NCBI GenBank assembly: GCA_905233825.1
Contig: CAJOFE010000044.1
Coordinates: 1-34,832 of the forward strand
DNA: 34,832 bases
Direction: 5' to 3'
DNA from: an uncultured Prevotella sp.
Lineage (GTDB): Bacteria; Bacteroidota; Bacteroidia; Bacteroidales; Bacteroidaceae
Below the pieces are notes generated by a model. That model made no database searches, was not told the origin of the DNA, and worked only from the letters and a program-made list of their open reading frames with translations. Of this stretch, positions 7,675-14,116 are shown in pieces; position 1 is the stretch's first letter; every line of letters starts with the position of its first letter. A program made the translations under genes and the position numbers.

Positions 7675-8751
7675 TTATTCTTCTGTTTTCAATCTTTTGC
7701 GCCATTTATCAACAAGTGCCAACAGGTCATCTGGCAGGGGCGAGGTGAAGTCCATTTGCTCACCCGTCGTGGGATGCAGGAAGCCCAGTGTCTGAGCATG
7801 CAGAGCCTGACGTGGACAGAGCTTGAAACAGTTCTGTATATAGGCCTTGTAACTGGCTGTACGTTCACCGCGGAGAATCTCACACCCCCCATAGCGCTCA
7901 TCGGCAAATAGCGGATGCCCGATGTGTTTCATGTGGGCACGTATCTGATGGGTGCGTCCAGTCTCCAGGCGACATTCCACCAGCGTAGTATAGCCATAGC
8001 GCTCCAACACCCGATAATGAGTGACAGCAGGCTTGCCCGTGTCAGAATCGGGCGGAAAGACAGCCATACGCAGACGGTCACGAGGGTCACGCCCGATATT
8101 GCCTTCTATGCGCCCCTCGTCCTCAACGAAGTTACCCCAAACCAGTGCCACATACGAACGGTGGGTGTCATGATTGAAAAACTGCTTACCCAAATTCGAC
8201 TTGGCTTGCGGAGTCTTAGCCACCACAAGCAGGCCGCTGGTATCCTTATCGATGCGATGTACCAAGCCTACCTGAGGGTCGTTAGGATCGTAAGTGGGTA
8301 AATTACGCAGATGCCAGGCAATGGCATGCACCAGCGTTCCATGAAAGTTGCCGCATCCTGGATGCACCACCAGACCAGCAGGCTTGTAGATAACCATCAG
8401 GTCGTCATCCTCATATCGCACGTCAAGAGGCATCTCCTCGGGAACAATAGTCGTATCGAAATGGGGACGGTTCAGACGCAGGGTAATTACATCGCCTGCG
8501 TGCACCTTATAGTTACTCTTGACAGGCTTGTCATTGACAAAGAGGAAACCACCCTCAGCAGCCTGCTGTATGCGGTTGCGCGAGGAGTGCTGAGTGTGCT
8601 CGGTCAGATACTTGTCGATGCGTAGGGGCACCTGTCCGCGATCCACCTCTATCCGCAAGTGCTCGTAGAGCTGTTCCTCGGCTTCTGGCGCTGACTCGCC
8701 ATCCAGCAAGTCATCGAGCTCGTCATCGATGATGTCTTCCTCGTAGTCCAT
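7675..8751 (-). CDS. rluD: RluD-type 23S rRNA pseudouridine synthase
   Basis: A 358-residue enzyme with an S4 RNA-binding domain near residues 40-95 (RIDKYLTEHTQHSSRNRIQQ) and a RluA-family catalytic domain. HRIDKDTSGLLVVAK holds the catalytic Asp at about residue 168, followed by KTPQAKSNLGKQF. Typical later motifs are GRTHQIRAHMKHIGHPLFAD and the ALHAQTLGFLHPTTGE end. An acidic N-terminal extension (about 30 residues, DEDIIDDELDDLL-like) is common in Bacteroidales copies. By family it converts uridines of helix 69 of 23S rRNA to pseudouridine; the exact sites are inferred. The gene follows the PASTA gene by 12 bp. Confidence 0.9.
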   Translation of the reverse strand: MDYEEDIIDDELDDLLDGESAPEAEEQLYEHLRIEVDRGQVPLRIDKYLTEHTQHSSRNRIQQAAEGGFLFVNDKPVKSNYKVHAGDVITLRLNRPHFDTTIVPEEMPLDVRYEDDDLMVIYKPAGLVVHPGCGNFHGTLVHAIAWHLRNLPTYDPNDPQVGLVHRIDKDTSGLLVVAKTPQAKSNLGKQFFNHDTHRSYVALVWGNFVEDEGRIEGNIGRDPRDRLRMAVFPPDSDTGKPAVTHYRVLERYGYTTLVECRLETGRTHQIRAHMKHIGHPLFADERYGGCEILRGERTASYKAYIQNCFKLCPRQALHAQTLGFLHPTTGEQMDFTSPLPDDLLALVDKWRKRLKTEE

Positions 8752-8763
8752 CAGCCTCTCCCG

Positions 8764-9462
8764 TTATTCGTCCTCGTAAGCATCTAAATCCACAGGCAAG
8801 AAGTCGTCTATCTCGCCGTTGTCCTCAGTCATATCCTCCTGCTGTCCTTCTTCGGCTTCCGAATCCATGAACATTTCGTCTTCATCCTGTCCGTAATAGT
8901 AATCGCCATAGGCACCATTGCCAATGACAAGCGTCAGCTGTGACTCACGGGCCACTAAATCGCCAGCTCTTACATGACGCCCGTCAAGCAGAATGCCATA
9001 TACCCAGTCCTTCTCGCCATCGATGAGCCGTGGTGGCAGCACACGGAACTCCAGCTGCTGCAAACGAGCCTGCGCCTCACGATAGCTACAGTTGTCTATC
9101 AGGTCTGGAATCCTCACGCGAGGAATTGTCAGCGAATTAATCGTGACATAGATGGTGCGTCCCTCCTTTACGAGCATGCCCTTGGCAGGTGACTGCACGA
9201 CAATGCAACCTGCAGGCATCTCCTTGATATACGTAGAGTCGTTGGCCATAATTTCAAGACCGTCTTCCTCTACCAAGTCCATCGCCTTGCGATAGTCCAT
9301 ACCGTAAAGGTCGGGCACCTCAATGCCCTCACCATGATGGGTATATATCTGTAACCACCATTTCACGCCAAAGATAAGCAGCACCACTACGGCCAGCATC
9401 CCAAAAAGATGGAGCCAAAGACGCCTACTGGCAAACTTCTTGAGTATTTCCTTTGCTTTCAT
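8764..9462 (-). CDS. Membrane-anchored PASTA domain protein
   Basis: A 232-residue protein with a short cytoplasmic start (MKAKEILKKFASRRLWLHLF), one membrane helix (about residues 20-36, GMLAVVVLLIFGVKWWLQIY) and an extracytoplasmic part with PASTA repeats. The repeats show EVPDLYGMDYRKAMDLVEED, VVQSPAKGMLVKEGRTIYVT and IPDLIDNCSYREAQARLQQL, and each ends in an IxxTINS or LVIGNG strand. PASTA domains bind muropeptide or peptidoglycan; here there is no kinase or penicillin-binding domain. The acidic tail EEGQQEDMTEDNGEIDDFLP is unstructured. Start at 9462 is chosen because a longer start at 9510 would lie upstream of the promoter element; this leaves only four bases between that element and the ATG. 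It leads the rluD-ddl run, a setting consistent with cell-wall work. Confidence 0.85.
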   Translation of the reverse strand: MKAKEILKKFASRRLWLHLFGMLAVVVLLIFGVKWWLQIYTHHGEGIEVPDLYGMDYRKAMDLVEEDGLEIMANDSTYIKEMPAGCIVVQSPAKGMLVKEGRTIYVTINSLTIPRVRIPDLIDNCSYREAQARLQQLEFRVLPPRLIDGEKDWVYGILLDGRHVRAGDLVARESQLTLVIGNGAYGDYYYGQDEDEMFMDSEAEEGQQEDMTEDNGEIDDFLPVDLDAYEDE

Positions 9463-9466
9463 GTTG

Positions 9467-9474
9467 CAAAGATA
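9467..9474 (-). promoter_or_regulatory. Putative -7 promoter element for the PASTA-rluD-ddl operon
   Basis: TATCTTTG on the minus strand, four bases before the ATG at 9462. If the start site lies the usual few bases downstream, the mRNA would be leaderless or nearly so. Confidence 0.55.
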
Positions 9475-9614
9475 GTGTAATTTACGCGAATAACAAAACA
9501 AAATGCACACAAAAACACGTCAAATGTGCAATTTTTAGCAAAAAACAAACGGGACAGCACGCTCATCAGGAGCTATACTATCCCATTTATTGGTCGAACC
9601 GATTAAAGCGGGGC

Positions 9615-9770
9615 TTACTTGCCGTGGTGCTCATCGGAGACGGTCAACTTTTTGCGGCCCTTTGCGCGGCGTGAAGCCAGCACGCGACGTCCATTCTTCG
9701 TAGCCATGCGCTCGCGGAAGCCATGCTTGTTCACGCGGCGACGATTGTGAGGCTGAAATGTTCTTTTCAT
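9615..9770 (-). CDS. rpmH: 50S ribosomal protein L34
   Basis: A 51-codon gene: [20 protein letters not shown], then [20 protein letters not shown] and [11 protein letters not shown], ending in TAA at 9615-9617. The KRTFQPxxRRRxxKHGFRxRMxTxxGRxVLxxRRxKGRxxL pattern is diagnostic for L34, a small basic protein of the large ribosomal subunit. It has its own promoter element (9837-9844) and a 66-bp leader. In many bacteria rpmH neighbours rnpA and dnaA; neither is present here, so there is no sign of the replication origin at this site. Confidence 0.97.
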   Translation of the reverse strand: MKRTFQPHNRRRVNKHGFRERMATKNGRRVLASRRAKGRKKLTVSDEHHGK

Positions 9771-9836
9771 CGTTCTATTCTTTGTTTATATGATTATTTC
9801 TTATCGAACAAGTGGGGTTTACCACATTTCGGGCTG

Positions 9837-9844
9837 CAAAATTA
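9837..9844 (-). promoter_or_regulatory. Putative -7 promoter element for rpmH
   Basis: TAATTTTG on the minus strand, 66 bp upstream of the rpmH ATG, with a weak CTTG at -33 spacing (9865-9868). Confidence 0.55.
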
Positions 9845-9918
9845 CACAAATCTTTTGAATTACGCAAGAAATATTTGAAATTTAGCTTAAGTTTTTATGT
9901 TTTTTTCCGAAAAATGCG

Positions 9919-9926
9919 TACCTTTG
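9919..9926 (+). promoter_or_regulatory. Putative -7 promoter element for efp
   Basis: TACCTTTG followed by CACCC, 33 bp upstream of the ATG at 9960; exact match to the Bacteroidetes consensus. It supports starting the gene at 9960 rather than at the earlier in-frame codon at 9897. Confidence 0.65.
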
Positions 9927-9959
9927 CACCCAAATTCCAATAAATACATTATTAAGAGT

Positions 9960-10526
9960 ATGATTAATTCACAAGACATCAAGAAAGGAACAGCCATTCG
10001 CATGGACGGTGGCATTTGGGTTTGCATCGATTTCCAGCATCGCAAGCCGGGTAAGGGTAACACTATTATGATCATCAAGCTGAAGAATGTCAGCGACGGT
10101 CGCGTGCTGGAGCGCCGTTTCAATATCGGTGAGAAGCTGGAGGACGTTATCATCGAGCGCCGTCCCTACCAGTATCTGTATGAGGACAACAGCGGACGCA
10201 TCTTCATGAATCAGGAGACCTTCGAGCAGATTCCCATTGACAACGACCTCGTTATCGGCCATGAGTACATGAAGGAGAGCGACATCGTGGAAGTGGTGAG
10301 CGACACTACTGACGGTACCATCCTCTATGCTGAGATGCCCGTGAAGACCGTCCTGCGCGTCACCCATTCCGAGCCTGGCATCAAGGGCGACACCGCCACG
10401 AACACACTGAAGCCCGCCACGCTGGAGACTGGCGTTGAGGTGCGCGTGCCCCTCTTCATCAACGAGGGCGACCTCATTCAGGTAGATACCCGCGACGGCA
10501 GCTATCTGGCCCGTGCCAAGGAATAA
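9960..10526 (+). CDS. efp: Translation elongation factor P
   Basis: A 188-residue EF-P, the normal length, starting MINSQDIKKGTAIRMDGGIW. EF-P enters the ribosome E site and helps peptide-bond formation at polyproline stretches. Domain I carries the tip loop HRKPGKGNTIMIIKLKNVSD, with Lys32 at the place equivalent to the modified lysine of other EF-Ps. OB domains II and III follow (YLYEDNSGRIFMNQETFEQI, EPGIKGDTATNTLKPATLET, and the closing FINEGDLIQVDTRDGSYLAR). No modification enzyme (EpmA/B, EarP) is seen nearby. A glycosyltransferase gene starts at the base after its stop codon, so the two are probably cotranscribed. Confidence 0.96.
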   Translation: MINSQDIKKGTAIRMDGGIWVCIDFQHRKPGKGNTIMIIKLKNVSDGRVLERRFNIGEKLEDVIIERRPYQYLYEDNSGRIFMNQETFEQIPIDNDLVIGHEYMKESDIVEVVSDTTDGTILYAEMPVKTVLRVTHSEPGIKGDTATNTLKPATLETGVEVRVPLFINEGDLIQVDTRDGSYLARAKE

Positions 10527-11576
10527 ATGAAGTACAGCATCATCGTTCCTGTCTTCAACCGCCCAGACGAAGTCCGCGAGCTGCTAAGCAGTCTGACACA
10601 GCAGACACACAAGGACTTCGAGGTGATTATTGTGGAAGACGGATCGAAAAATACCTGCAAGGATGTCTGCGAACAATTCGCCGGCATCCTTGACTTGCAT
10701 TATTACTATAAGGACAATAGCGGCCCGGGGCAAAGCCGTAACTATGGTGCAGAGCGCGCACATGGGGAATGGCTCATTGTGCTCGATAGTGACGTGGTAC
10801 TGCCTGAAGGGTATCTACAGGCTGTTGATTCTTCACTCTCCACTACTAACTCTTCATTTTCGTGCGATGCCTGGGGAGGCCCTGACACGGCACATCCCGA
10901 CTTTACCCCTGTGCAGAAAGCCATCAGCTACTCCATGACCTCGTTCTTCACCACGGGCGGCATCCGTGGCGGAAAAGGGGCTCTTGACAAGTTTTTCCCC
11001 CGCTCGTTCAATATGGGCGTACGCCGTAAGGTCTATCAGGAGTTAGACGGATTCTCAAAGATGCGTTTTGGCGAAGACATCGACTTCTCTTACCGTATCG
11101 TCGAGGCAGGTTATAAAACACGGTTACTCCCATCGGCATGGGTGTGGCACAAGCGGCGTACTGACTTCCGCAAGTTCTTCCGGCAGGTGTATAACAGCGG
11201 CATCGCACGCATCAACCTCACGAAGCGCCACCCGGGCACGCTGAAGCTCGTCCACCTGCTTCCCACTGTTTTCACGCTGGGTGTTATCGGGCTCATTCTC
11301 CTCTCTGCCGTGGGCCGACTGCTGATGTACTATGTGGATAATGCACAATGGCGATGGCTATGTCTGCTACCATGGGTTCCCATCCTGCTCTACAGCCTCC
11401 TCATCTTCGTCCACTCCAGCATCAAGAACCGCAGTCTCTGGGTAGGTCTGCTTTCCGTGCCAGCTGCCTTCACGCAGCTCATGGGTTACGGGTTCGGTTT
11501 CATCGAGGCCTGGTGGAAGCGCTGCGTGCTGAAGAAAGACGAGTTTCAGGCCTTTGAAAAGAATTTCTACAAATAA
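10527..11576 (+). CDS. Family 2 glycosyltransferase with C-terminal membrane helices
   Basis: A 349-residue protein with a GT-A fold: MKYSIIVPVFNRPDEVRELL, EVIIVEDGS (nucleotide binding), SRNYGAERAHGEWLIVLDSD (DXD-type metal site at Asp87/Asp89) and GFSKMRFGEDIDFSYRIVEA (acceptor-side ED). Two or three hydrophobic helices follow near residues 240-330 (VHLLPTVFTLGVIGLILLSA, WLCLLPWVPILLYSLLIFVH). It should transfer a sugar from a nucleotide donor to a membrane-linked glycan. It starts directly after the efp stop. Residues about 102-112 (SSLSTTNSSFS) are encoded by degenerate 7-bp repeats and look like an insertion between the DXD motif and the acceptor domain. Donor and acceptor cannot be told from the sequence. 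Confidence 0.85.
   Translation: MKYSIIVPVFNRPDEVRELLSSLTQQTHKDFEVIIVEDGSKNTCKDVCEQFAGILDLHYYYKDNSGPGQSRNYGAERAHGEWLIVLDSDVVLPEGYLQAVDSSLSTTNSSFSCDAWGGPDTAHPDFTPVQKAISYSMTSFFTTGGIRGGKGALDKFFPRSFNMGVRRKVYQELDGFSKMRFGEDIDFSYRIVEAGYKTRLLPSAWVWHKRRTDFRKFFRQVYNSGIARINLTKRHPGTLKLVHLLPTVFTLGVIGLILLSAVGRLLMYYVDNAQWRWLCLLPWVPILLYSLLIFVHSSIKNRSLWVGLLSVPAAFTQLMGYGFGFIEAWWKRCVLKKDEFQAFEKNFYK
10830..10857. repeat. Degenerate heptanucleotide repeat inside the glycosyltransferase gene
   Basis: Four consecutive 7-mers: tcttcac, tctccac, tactaac, tcttcat. They encode the low-complexity SSLSTTNSSFS stretch and share the period-7, pyrimidine-rich design of the repeat at 6366. Confidence 0.6.
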
Positions 11577-11580
11577 AAAC

Positions 11581-11616
11581 TCCCCTCCTCCTGGGAGGAG
11601 GGGCCGGGGGTGGTAG
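11581..11616 (+). repeat. Left palindromic repeat of the DUF559 unit
   Basis: The palindrome CCCCTCCTCC-TG-GGAGGAGGGG (11582-11603) is followed by CCGGGGGTGGTAG. It also could fold in the mRNA just after the glycosyltransferase stop. Confidence 0.8.
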
Positions 11617-11631
11617 AGACACCGTAATTCC

Positions 11632-12009
11632 ATGTATAAAGCCCAAGCAAATCCTAAGGAACAAATAGCTATTCGTAAATCGCTCCGCAGCAGCATGACT
11701 CCTGCAGAGGCAACGCTGTGGCGAGCATTAAAGGGCAGGCAGATATACGGTCTGAAATTTCGAAGACAACATGGTATCGGTCCATACGTGATGGACTTCT
11801 ACTGTCCTACTATCAAACTATGTATAGAATTAGACGGCGAGATACACAATAACCATCATGCCTCTCAGTACGATACAGAAAGAACCCGCTTTTTAAACGA
11901 GAATGGAATCAGGGTATTGAGATTTGAAAACGATGTCGTCTGGAAAAACATTGATGGTATCGTTGAGGCAATTAACAGCTATTACAGAGTATGGACAGAA
12001 AGGCAATGA
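11632..12009 (+). CDS. DUF559 (Vsr-like nuclease fold) protein
   Basis: A 125-residue protein. SMTPAEATLWRALKGRQIYG, LKFRRQHGIGPYVMDFYCPT and KLCIELDGEIHNNHHASQYD followed by ERTRFLNENGIRVLRFEN are the full DUF559 signature. The D-F-Y/C ... E-L-D-G residues line up with the acidic active site of the Vsr mismatch endonuclease and related PD-(D/E)XK nucleases. Nuclease activity is inferred; the family's role is unsettled. Length is typical. The gene is bracketed by inverted palindromic repeats, and its TGA (12007-12009) overlaps the first good ATG of radC (12006). Base composition is more AT-rich than in efp or radC, consistent with separate ancestry. Confidence 0.88.
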   Translation: MYKAQANPKEQIAIRKSLRSSMTPAEATLWRALKGRQIYGLKFRRQHGIGPYVMDFYCPTIKLCIELDGEIHNNHHASQYDTERTRFLNENGIRVLRFENDVVWKNIDGIVEAINSYYRVWTERQ

Positions 12010-12734
12010 AATCCCACCACCCCTACCCCTCCTCCCAGGAGGAGGGGAACCTGAAACTAACGATCAACCAGTGGGCAGAAGACGACCGTCCGCGTGAGAA
12101 ACTTATGAAACTGGGAGCTCAGGCACTGAGTGACGCCGAGCTGCTGGCTATTCTCGTGGGCTCCGGCTCGGTGAAGGAAGACGCAGTTTCTCTGATGAAA
12201 CGTATTCTGAACGACTGCCGAGGCAACCTGAACACGCTGGGTAAACTGTCTATACACGACCTCATGCAGTATAAAGGCATCGGCGAGGCAAAGGCCATCA
12301 CCATCCTTGCCGCCTGCGAGCTGGGAAAGCGCCGACAGGCTATGACTCCCGAAGAACGCCCCGACCTCGGCTCGGCCACGAAGATCTATCACTACATGCA
12401 CCCGCTGATGCAGGACCTGGACACCGAAGAGTTCTGGGTGCTGCTACTCAACCAAAGCCACCGCCTCATCAAGCCCGTCAAGATAGCCCACGGCGGCATC
12501 TCTGAGGTCAGCGTCGATGTGCGTATCATCATGCGTGAGGCAGTGCTCTGCAACACGACTATCCTCGCCGTCTGCCACAACCACCCCAGCGGCAACCTCA
12601 CCCCCAGCAGCGCCGACAACGCGCTGACAAAGAGCATCCATCAGGCCTGCGACGTGATGCGCATCCGCTTCATGGATCATGTTATCATCACCGACGGACA
12701 GTACTTTTCCTACCACGAAACAGGAAAATTATAG
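12006..12734 (+). CDS. radC: RadC family JAB-domain protein
   Basis: A 242-residue protein with an N-terminal helix-hairpin-helix-like UPF0758 region (LGAQALSDAELLAILVGSGS, YKGIGEAKAITILAACELGK) and a C-terminal JAB/MPN-like metalloprotease fold. The metal-binding motif is CHNHPSGNLTPSSAD near residue 190. RadC was once thought to be a repair protein; its role remains uncertain. The conserved N-terminus normally begins MKLTINQWAEDDRPREKL; here the same residues follow CTG (LKLTINQW) and are preceded by SHHPYPSSQEEGN, encoded by the right palindromic repeat of the DUF559 unit. The ATG at 12006 overlaps the DUF559 stop as ATGA. The next upstream ATG in the frame is 11991. Confidence 0.88.
   Translation: MKSHHPYPSSQEEGNLKLTINQWAEDDRPREKLMKLGAQALSDAELLAILVGSGSVKEDAVSLMKRILNDCRGNLNTLGKLSIHDLMQYKGIGEAKAITILAACELGKRRQAMTPEERPDLGSATKIYHYMHPLMQDLDTEEFWVLLLNQSHRLIKPVKIAHGGISEVSVDVRIIMREAVLCNTTILAVCHNHPSGNLTPSSADNALTKSIHQACDVMRIRFMDHVIITDGQYFSYHETGKL
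12014..12048 (-). repeat. Right palindromic repeat of the DUF559 unit, read as radC codons
   Basis: CCCCTCCTCC-CA-GGAGGAGGGG (12026-12047) with the G-rich tail on the minus strand (12014-12025). It is the inverse of the left copy. In the radC frame it encodes HHPYPSSQEEG. Confidence 0.8.
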
Positions 12735-12742
12735 TCGATTAT

Positions 12743-12773
12743 TTTGCCGTTTGCCTTTTTTGCACTATCTTTG
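12743..12773 (+). promoter_or_regulatory. Putative promoter for the SufT-like gene
   Basis: -33 box TTTG (12743-12746), a 19-bp spacer, and -7 box TATCTTTG (12766-12773). The ATG follows 18 bp later at 12792. This is one of the best two-part matches in the window. Confidence 0.7.
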
Positions 12774-12791
12774 CAGGCAAAATTGCAACAA

Positions 12792-13112
12792 ATGACACAA
12801 GAAGAGAAGACCCTGTTGGAAGGACGCATCGTAGATGTGCTGAAAACCGTCTATGACCCCGAGATTCCCATCGATATCTACGAGCTGGGCATGATCTACA
12901 AGATTGACGTCAAGGACGACTATTCCGTAGAGCTGGACATGACCTTCACGGCTCCCAACTGCCCTGCTGCCGACTTCATCCTGGAAGATGTACGCACCAA
13001 GGTGGAGAGCGTTGAGGGTATCACCACCTGCAATGTCAATCTCGTCTTCGAGCCCGCCTGGGACCAGTCCATGATGAGCGAAGAAGCACGTGTCGAACTG
13101 GGATTTGACTAA
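12792..13112 (+). CDS. SufT/MIP18-like iron-sulfur assembly protein (DUF59)
   Basis: A 106-residue protein: VLKTVYDPEIPIDIYELGMI, then VELDMTFTAPNCPAADFILE and VESVEGITTCNVNLVFEPAW. The D-P-E-(I/L)-P-(V/I)-(D/N)-I-x-x-L-G motif and the T-x-P-x-C-P conserved cysteine define the MIP18/PaaD/SufT family, whose members help assemble or deliver Fe-S clusters. It stands alone here, not in a suf or isc operon, and is followed one base later by lpxH, so the two are probably cotranscribed. The start at MTQEEKTLL is chosen for the promoter; the longer frame from 12744 would overlap it. Confidence 0.85.
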   Translation: MTQEEKTLLEGRIVDVLKTVYDPEIPIDIYELGMIYKIDVKDDYSVELDMTFTAPNCPAADFILEDVRTKVESVEGITTCNVNLVFEPAWDQSMMSEEARVELGFD

Positions 13113-13113
13113 T

Positions 13114-13878
13114 ATGAAATCTATATACTTCCTTTCCGACGCCCACCTCGGTTCATGGGCCATTGACCACAAGCGGATGCAAGAACGGCGCCTCGTACGT
13201 TTCCTCGACAGCATCAAGGAGAAAGCTGCCGCAGTCTATCTGCTGGGCGACATGTTTGACTTCTGGTACGAATACAAATACGTGGTGCCACGCGGCTACA
13301 CCCGCTTCCTCGGCAAACTCTCAGAACTTACTGACATGGGCGTCGAGGTGCACTATTTCACCGGCAACCACGACATCTGGGCCTATGACTACCTGGAGCG
13401 CGAGTGCGGCGTCATCCTCCACAAGCAGCCGCTCACCATCGAGCTCTATGGCAAGATCTTCTTCCTGGCTCATGGCGACGGGCTCGGCGACCCAGACAAG
13501 AAGTTCAAGCTCGTTCGCTGGATGTTCCACAACAAGGTATGCCAGTGGGCTTTCTCGGCCGTGCATCCCCGCTGGGGAATGTGGTTCGGACAGACATGGG
13601 CCAAGCATTCGCGGCTGAAGCGTCCTGACGGCGAGGAGCCTCCCTACATGGGTGAGGAACGCGAGCATCTCATCCTCTACACCAAGCAATACATCCAGTA
13701 CCATCCCAACGTCGATTACTTCATCTATGGCCACCGCCACATCGAGGTTGACAAGCAGCTCACCCACAAAGCCCGCGTCATCATCCTCGGCAACTGGATT
13801 AGCCAGTTCAGCTATGTCGTGTGGGACGGCGAACACCTACTCATGTCGCAGTACATCGAGGGCGAGAGCCAGTTGTAG
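13114..13878 (+). CDS. lpxH: UDP-2,3-diacylglucosamine diphosphatase (LpxH-type)
   Basis: A 254-residue calcineurin-like metallophosphoesterase that would cleave UDP-2,3-diacylglucosamine to lipid X and UMP in lipid A synthesis. All metal motifs are present: YFLSDAHLGS, LLGDMFDFWYEY, YFTGNHDIWAYD, FLAHGDGLGD and YGHRHIEVDK. The hydrophobic and aromatic insertion KFKLVRWMFHNKVCQWAFSA that forms the acyl-binding lid in LpxH follows the fourth motif. Start ATG 13114 is the natural YFLSDAH-proximal start, one base after the SufT-like stop. Distinguishing LpxH from other UDP-sugar pyrophosphatases of this fold rests on these motifs. Confidence 0.9.
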   Translation: MKSIYFLSDAHLGSWAIDHKRMQERRLVRFLDSIKEKAAAVYLLGDMFDFWYEYKYVVPRGYTRFLGKLSELTDMGVEVHYFTGNHDIWAYDYLERECGVILHKQPLTIELYGKIFFLAHGDGLGDPDKKFKLVRWMFHNKVCQWAFSAVHPRWGMWFGQTWAKHSRLKRPDGEEPPYMGEEREHLILYTKQYIQYHPNVDYFIYGHRHIEVDKQLTHKARVIILGNWISQFSYVVWDGEHLLMSQYIEGESQL

Positions 13879-13890
13879 CCAGCTGCCTCC

Positions 13891-13923
13891 TAAAACGATT
13901 TTGGCGCCTTCTATTTTCGTTTT
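13891..13923 (+). other. Hairpin after lpxH
   Basis: AAAACGA (13891-13897) can pair with TCGTTTT (13917-13923). There is no T-run after it. The following TTTTGGAGCGT (13920-13930) recurs exactly at 21992-22002, downstream of another plus-strand gene, so this may be one member of a small intergenic repeat family. Confidence 0.35.
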
Positions 13924-13967
13924 GGAGCGTGCTTGCTGGTACCGAGCTGCGGGCTGTTTTCAAAATC

Positions 13968-14116
13968 GTGACAATGACAAAGTGACAAAGTGACATTAAG
14001 CACCTTCGTATGTGCACAAACTATGATTATATTATAATATATAATATATTATATATTATAACAACCTCAATATGTGGAACCTCCTTAATGTCACTTTGTC
14101 ACTTTGTCATTGTCAC
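13968..14116. repeat. 149-bp hairpin element: 33-bp perfect inverted repeat around a 30-bp palindrome
   Basis: The arm at 13968-14000 is the exact reverse complement of 14084-14116. Each arm contains repeats of TGACAAAG. Between them, 14032-14061 is an AT-only perfect palindrome (TTATAATATATAATA and its complement). The right arm overlaps the last codons and stop of msrA. The element lies between the convergent ends of lpxH and msrA, so it could act as a bidirectional terminator or be a MITE-like insertion. No flanking target duplication is evident. Confidence 0.85.

Larger units (their letters stand above)
11580..12050. mobile_element. Candidate small mobile unit: DUF559 gene between palindromic inverted repeats
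   Basis: Near-identical repeats lie on both sides of the DUF559 gene in inverted orientation. The left copy (11581-11616) and the right copy (12014-12048) share 23 identical bases, which include a palindrome with 10-bp arms (CCCCTCCTCC / GGAGGAGGGG) and a 2-base centre. Both copies have a GGGGTGGT-type tail facing the gene. The unit is about 470 bp and carries a single gene with no transposase. It resembles REP-type palindromes linked to a gene more than a classical insertion sequence. No target-site duplication is obvious. Mobility is inferred from the architecture. Confidence 0.5.

Noticed and set aside
9615..9970. Replication origin next to rpmH.
   Set aside because: No dnaA, rnpA or DnaA-box cluster is visible; the flanking genes are efp and a PASTA gene.
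14032..14061. AT-only palindrome as an origin or plasmid-type site.
   Set aside because: It lies inside a larger hairpin between two convergent chromosomal genes, with no replication genes or iterons.
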